64,000 nucleotides of DNA, from NCBI GenBank assembly GCA_033961575.1, contig CM066731.1:135587001-135651000 (forward strand). The letters run 5' to 3'. Below are positions 59,478 to 64,000 of this stretch, in pieces (positions within the stretch are counted from its first letter, which is position 1; the number at the start of each line of letters is the position of its first letter). The notes under the pieces are model-generated. The model ran no database searches. It worked only from the letters and a program-made list of their open reading frames with translations, and was not told the DNA's origin. Position numbers and translations under genes: made by a program. This DNA comes from Aselliscus stoliczkanus (Eukaryota > Chordata > Mammalia > Chiroptera > Hipposideridae).

Positions 59478-59548
59478 TATATATATATATTTCCCAATTA
59501 AAATTTTGTATATTGGTTCTGTTTCTTAGAGAACCATGGCTAATATAG
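58901..59548 (+). mobile_element. MLT2-type ERVL LTR, sense, with expanded TA tract
   Basis: Starts TGATGGTTAATTTTATGTGT, then GATGTCCACAAAGCTGCTAA, GAATCAATAGACTGAGTAAA, GGCCTGAATAGAACAAAAAG, CTTTCCTGGTTCTCCAGCTT, a long TA-rich region, then TATTGGTTCTGTTTCTTAGA and GAACCATGGCTAATATA at the end. Both LTR ends are present. No internal retroviral sequence is attached. Confidence 0.88.
59290..59492. repeat. TA-rich microsatellite complex inside the MLT2 LTR
   Basis: TATATC/TATATG units to 59350, then ATATAC units, then about 22 TA units at 59448-59492 with one A interruption. Occupies the position where MLT2 normally has a short TATC/CA run. Confidence 0.9.
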
Positions 59549-59635
59549 TCTCCCCACCAAAACAACAATAAGAACAAGAACAACAAAATCTGCTTGAAAG
59601 ATAGCTTTGTCAGTTTTTATCTATAAGGGGTTATA

Positions 59636-59712
59636 TTGGGTTGTCAGAAAAGTCATGACGTATTTTTTCTGTTTTTCATTGCAAAAATGTGTCATGACTT
59701 TTCCAACAACCC
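59636..59712. mobile_element. Palindromic mariner-type MITE, copy 2 (right tip clipped)
   Basis: TTGGGTTGTCAGAAAAGTCA to CTTTTCCAACAACCC: same element and orientation as 46206-46284, with four differences by eye over 77 bases. TA precedes it (59634-59635), but the last two bases and the right TA are missing. Confidence 0.88.
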
Positions 59713-60089
59713 TGGCATACTGCCTTTCCTCCTATCAACTCCAGGTTTTCCAAGCAATTCCTTAATGGTCTCACCAACTCATATTAATGAGGTCAACTCC
59801 TCAGTCTTCACCTTGGTTGTGCAGAATGTAGACATAACTCAAAAGACACTGAAGTACTACAGCAGTAATCTCAGTATGTATCATGAATTAAAAATATTAC
59901 ATAGGAATTCAGTGACACACAGTGATTTTTACTCTAGTCCGTTTTACTCTACTAATTAACTAATTGGCTTGTGTCTATTCAAATTCCAAAATGTCACCTA
60001 TACATATTAACCATTTTTGATAATTTCATGCTAACACTAAAAAGAACATCATCATTCTTCACCTGGAAAGACTTCATAACTTTATCATT

Positions 60090-60307
60090 AGTGAGTGGCA
60101 TCCAATTATAGATTCTCTTCAAGTCCCAGCTCCAGGATTACTAGATGTGTTATCCTGGGGAACTTACTCTATGTCACTGTGCAGCAGTTTCTTTATTGGT
60201 AAAATAATGCTACTTATACTTTATAGGGGTGTCATCAAGTTAATATGCATCAGCATTTAGAACAGTGCCTGCCATACACTCAGCACTTAATACATTTTAG
60301 TTATTAT
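60090..60307 (+). mobile_element. MIR SINE, sense
   Basis: GTCCCAGCTCCAGGATTACT, GGGGAACTTACTCTATGTCA, TTCTTTATTGGTAAAATAAT, then CATTTAGAACAGTGCCTGCC and CAGCACTTAATACATTTTAG, in MIR order. Confidence 0.85.
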
Positions 60308-60535
60308 GCCTAGACTTCACCTAGAGGCCTGTGTCCTCCCTGGATTATGTCATGACAACACATTTCAACGTTCTCAGGTTTCTCATAATTATATGGACAT
60401 GGCTAATCTTCCCAAGAAATTGTACCTCAGGAGGAAGGAAAACAGGAACTTGGCATTTTACGTCCACACCTTATCTCTGTCTTTTATTCCAATCCCAGAA
60501 GCTCTTGGGTCTAAAAGAGGTTTCCAATATTCCCC

Positions 60536-60588
60536 CATATCACACCCTGAGTTCTCTCTTTCCTCATATCACACCCTGAGTTCTCTCT
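60536..60588 (+). repeat. Perfect 24-bp duplication, period 29
   Basis: CATATCACACCCTGAGTTCT and the next four bases occur at 60536-60559 and again, identical, at 60565-60588. Confidence 0.9.
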
Positions 60589-60703
60589 ATCATGTGGGCT
60601 AACATGTAAGTCCATTATGATTGGCCGTTGATATAAGAGGAGCGTAAGAAATTGAGCTCAAAAATTTCTTTTGCAACAATATCTTTCTTTTAAAATATTT
60701 CTT

Positions 60704-60822
60704 GGGCCTGCCGAGTGGTGCGGTGGTTAAGCGCTGGCTTGGGAAGCCAGCGGCCCTGGTTCGGTTCCCACATATGAGGGCCAGTGACACTGCTCTCAAA
60801 AAAAATAAAAATAAAATAAAAT
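60704..60822 (+). mobile_element. Short form of the tRNA-derived SINE, sense
   Basis: GGGCCTGCCGAGTGGTGCGG, GGTTAAGCGCTGGCTTGGGA hairpin, GGTTCGGTTCCC, GACACTGCTCTC, then an AAAATA-type tail. Exact 12-bp duplication AAAATATTTCTT (60692-60703 and 60823-60834). Confidence 0.93.
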
Positions 60823-60839
60823 AAAATATTTCTTTGCCT

Positions 60840-61250
60840 CAGACTCACAAATATGTTTCTAGATGTCAGACATCAACTACTGACTCTGTTTCTTTGTATC
60901 TATTTTCTATCAATCCTGAAGTTCCCTTAGGCAAGGGAGTAGGAAAAATCATGAATAATCGTTCTCTGGCTTTTTCATAAAGGCAGCTTAATGCTAAACA
61001 CAACTCTTAGTGAAAAATCAGTAATAAATTCATTACAGCCCTAAAATTTCTAGGATGGATTAATCCTAGGAATGGATTAATCTCAAAAATATTCAACTGC
61101 TAAAAATTTGTCATTTTAATAGCCTTATGTTTAATAAAAAGCCATTGTTGAAATTTATTTCATCCTATATATCCAAGATACAGGTGGGGGGTGGAGGGAG
61201 AAAAATGTGGGGAAGAGAAGGATTAATTTTAACCTAAGAGAGAGAAAAAA
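60840..61250. other. Unassigned DNA
   Basis: No feature recognised. Confidence 0.4.
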
Positions 61251-61257
61251 TTTACAG

Positions 61258-61465
61258 TCAGAGTTCTAACTCTGGCTCAACCACTAATTATCTGGGAAAT
61301 TTCCTGAGATCACTTTCTATATGAAAATGATGATGATAATACCTAATACTTGAAACTTTGAAAGTGAAATGAGATACTGCGTCCAGCGTTCTTGTTGCAG
61401 TTGATAGTACATTGTGAGTGGCTCAGTAACTGGTAGCAATAATTATTATAACAGTTATTGTTCAT
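61258..61465 (+). mobile_element. MIR SINE, sense
   Basis: CAGAGTTCTAACTCTGGCTC, CTCAACCACTAATTATCTGG, ATATGAAAATGATGATGATA, CGTCCAGCGTTCTTGTTGCA: MIR order with heavy divergence. Confidence 0.65.
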
Positions 61466-61469
61466 AATA

Positions 61470-62055
61470 TGTTACTAATATTAGGAGGAATATATATAAT
61501 CACCTACAGGAAAGGGAAAGTGGCTGTAATCCACATTTCCCACGCAATTTAGCATTTGCCACTTAAATTTAGTGAAATTGTTTCATCAAAGCATTAGTTG
61601 CTGTTATTTTTAGAATGACCACCTTTCATGTATATGATTATTTTCCACTGTTAATTATCAAAGAACTTTTAGTAACTTACAGTTGTATTTGATATATTCA
61701 TATGTCACAAGTCTTGGAAATAATTGACATTAGACATTAATTTTCTTAGATCACAATAGTCTCTTGACAACCCTGTGGAATCAGTGACATTATCCAAGGA
61801 AATACCAATATATATGAAAGTATTATAAGAGATTTTCAGAATTTCTGAAGCTTCTTTGTGTGTACATTTATAGTCTATAGTCCACAAGTCAAAAAGCCCC
61901 TACCTTTATAAATAGAAATATTTCACAAAAGTTTGTGTTGGGTGTTTGGGGACTCTAATTTTGGTTTTATATAAGTATGTAACCAAGTTATACCTTTAAT
62001 TCAGAAAGTCTGAAGGTCAAATAAGAAAAAAAAATCACAAAATTATATCCAACTT
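61470..62055. other. AT-rich DNA, nothing recognised
   Basis: No feature seen. Confidence 0.4.
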
Positions 62056-62056
62056 G

Positions 62057-62086
62057 TGGGGGGGGCGTGTGTATGTGTGTGTGTGT

Positions 62087-62148
<62 letters not shown>

Positions 62149-62160
62149 AAAGAAAGAGAT
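62057..62160. repeat. G-run, (GT)n and (GA)n compound microsatellite
   Basis: A run of eight or nine G, then GT/TATG units to 62087, then more than 25 GA units with AAAG variants to 62160. Confidence 0.95.
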
Positions 62161-62164
62161 GGAT

Positions 62165-63230
62165 GGGGCAGCTTCATGAGAAGCTAGTTTTCTGTAGAGT
62201 GATATATAATTTTTAAATTAATTGCATTTATTGGGGTGGTTTTTAGTCTAAAGAATAAATCATGCGTTGATCATAAAGTTGTTGAAAATGATGAATAATG
62301 AGTTGACCCTCCAGACTCGACATCATATTATACATTTACAGTAGGTTATTCAGAAATATAGAAATATTTCAAATGAAGAGTACAGAAGAGCCAATGTACA
62401 AGGAATTCTACCAAGTTGGAGATTTAAAAATGCACTTTTTCAAAGCTTTAGAAAATAATGGAAGTAATAATACATTTAGCAAACCGCTGGGGAAAAAATA
62501 AGTTGGATACTTACCACACATTATTTACCAAAATTTATAAAGATGGGCGAAAAGCTGATAGTGCTAAGATAAAAGCATAAGAAAACATATGTTAATATAT
62601 AATTTTAAATTGGGGATTACTTTCAGAGCAATTGTTAAAGATATACACCGTAAGTCATATATTGGTGGCAGTGAAGGCAGCAGCAACCTACAAATCTTTT
62701 TTGTTTGCTACTCAGAGTTTTCTTTTTTTAAATTATACAATATTTAAATATTTTAAATATTCAAATACAAAAATAACCAGTTTTCTTGGAAAAACAACCA
62801 GCCTATCCGACAAAATTGGACTAATATTTCCATAGTACAACCATAAAGCGAAACTGGGTTCAGGGGCCCTGTTAGAAAAGGGCAAAAGTTAGCCAGTAAA
62901 TTGTCCCTGACCTGCTCTACTGCACTCCATTTCCTTCCAGCCTGTATTCTGTATGCTTTTAAAATTGAGATTCTGGTACAGGTTGCATTTAAAGAAAATA
63001 TAAATCAAACTAAACGTGGCAAAAAACATGGAAAACATTTTCAAGATATATGATGGTTTAATGTCATTATTGTTAAAGACAAACCTCAAATGAAATAGAA
63101 AATAAATATATCATTACAAAAGTAATCTAAGGCAGAAATGCAAATATCAATAAACATATTCTAACTCATTAGTTGTTGCAGAAAAAAATTAAAACCGTGT
63201 TGTTTTTAATTATCAGGCTGGCAAAGATTA
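62165..63230. other. AT-rich DNA, nothing recognised
   Basis: No feature seen. Confidence 0.4.
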
Positions 63231-63329
63231 AAAATAGAATTTTGTGGAATGTACTTAGATAATGCATGTAAAATGATTTTTTTCAAAACTCATTATAATA
63301 AATGCTTACACAATGTTAATTGCCAACTT

Positions 63330-63990
63330 TATTATTGCCTTTAAAATAGCTATTGATTGAAGAATGCAGTCAGTAGATGATTATACCTATTGATGAGATA
63401 AGGGACAGGACCATAAATTCTCAACTTCATTGCTGGTAGAAGTATAAATTAGTACTAACTTTCTAAATTATGTTATGGATATATGAAGCTTTAAAATATG
63501 TGTACCTTTAATTTAGAGCAATAATATTTATCATTTTAACTTATAGAAATAATTGGCCAAATATGCAAATTTTATGTAGAAGAATGATTATTGAAATATT
63601 GGATACATCAGAGAAATGCAAGCAAACATATAAATGCCCCCAAATAAGTGTTGGGTTAAATAGTTTATGCCATATATTTACAGTAGAAAATGATGTAGCT
63701 ATAAAAATGTTAATTAAAATGCATAACATGTATTACAAATTAATATGAAGAGGGTTAACAGAAATAGTTACAAAAGCAGTTGAATAATATGATTCAATTT
63801 GGGGGAAAATTTGTTTTATAAATGTGATTTTAAAAAATGTTTTGCTTAATGTAAAAAGAATTTAAAAAATTCATTTAAAAAAGACTTCTATATGTCTCTT
63901 ATGGGGAGGTGGGTGCAGTAATATTGTATATAGAATGGTCAGAGAAGATTTCATTGATGAATAGCATAAACTCAGGAATTAAGTTCCTTG
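63330..63990 (+). mobile_element. Old L1/HAL1-like 3' region, sense (runs toward the window edge)
   Basis: CAACTTCATTGCTGGTAGAA near 63422, ATTTAGAGCAATAATATTTA near 63511, CTTATAGAAATAATTGGCCA near 63540, GATGTAGCTATAAAAATGTT near 63692, TATGATTCAATTTGGGGGAA near 63788 follow the usual order of an L1-derived 3' end. Very diverged; the assignment between L1M and HAL1 is open. Confidence 0.5.
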
Positions 63991-64000
63991 AGAAGATGAA

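Overview
This is about 64 kb of AT-rich mammalian intergenic or intronic DNA. I find no protein-coding gene with supported exons, no tRNA, rRNA or snRNA gene, no CpG island and no CRISPR-like structure. The longest open frames (166, 161 and 143 codons) all fall on repeats. What can be read is a stratified record of transposable elements: ancient shared mammalian families (MIR, L2, MLT1, MLT2, a MER5A-like hAT, L1M-type LINE-1), then younger lineage-specific insertions that still have target-site duplications (TSDs).

Organism: a placental mammal, most likely a laurasiatherian and plausibly a bat. The reasons are (i) several copies of a tRNA-derived SINE whose head has A- and B-box-like promoter motifs, plus a second tRNA-type SINE family; (ii) LINE-1 3' tails with wording I associate with bat genomes; (iii) two young-looking families of short mariner-type DNA transposons. 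The assignment to bats is inference from memory of repeat families, not proof.

Layout: 0.9-1.8 kb, antisense ERV LTR. 2.7-6.0 kb, long antisense L1M 5'-side segment. 7.7-9.8 kb, LTR-like block, an RTE/BovB-like LINE tail and an antisense L1. 13.3 kb, a 236-bp mariner-type deletion derivative, with a second copy at 44.4 kb. 14.5-15.85 kb, MaLR-like LTR and L1M 3' end. 17.4-20.2 kb, L2, L1M, MIR and an L1 tail. 22.8-29.3 kb, MLT1, two long SINEs (one splitting a MIR), L1M pieces and a second MLT1 carrying a purine microsatellite. 31.7-35.6 kb, MIR and a possible processed pseudogene. 38-41 kb, an old sense L1 invaded by a SINE, a twin-primed L1 and an unidentified insertion of about 540 bp. 42.5-44.3 kb, a direct repeat whose second copy received a SINE, a SINE inside that SINE, and an L1. 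46.2 and 59.6 kb, a 79-bp palindromic mariner MITE. 46.6 kb, a SINE of intermediate structure. 49.7-52.7 kb, L2, MLT1 and another inverted L1. 54-61.5 kb, L2, SINEs, MER5A-like, MLT2 and MIRs. 63.2-64 kb, an old L1/HAL1-like end. The intervals between are AT-rich DNA with no recognisable feature, plus microsatellites.

There is no gene network to describe. The interest lies in mobile-element biology: two non-autonomous mariner families, two independent LINE-1 twin-priming inversions, and a SINE family present in three structural forms.
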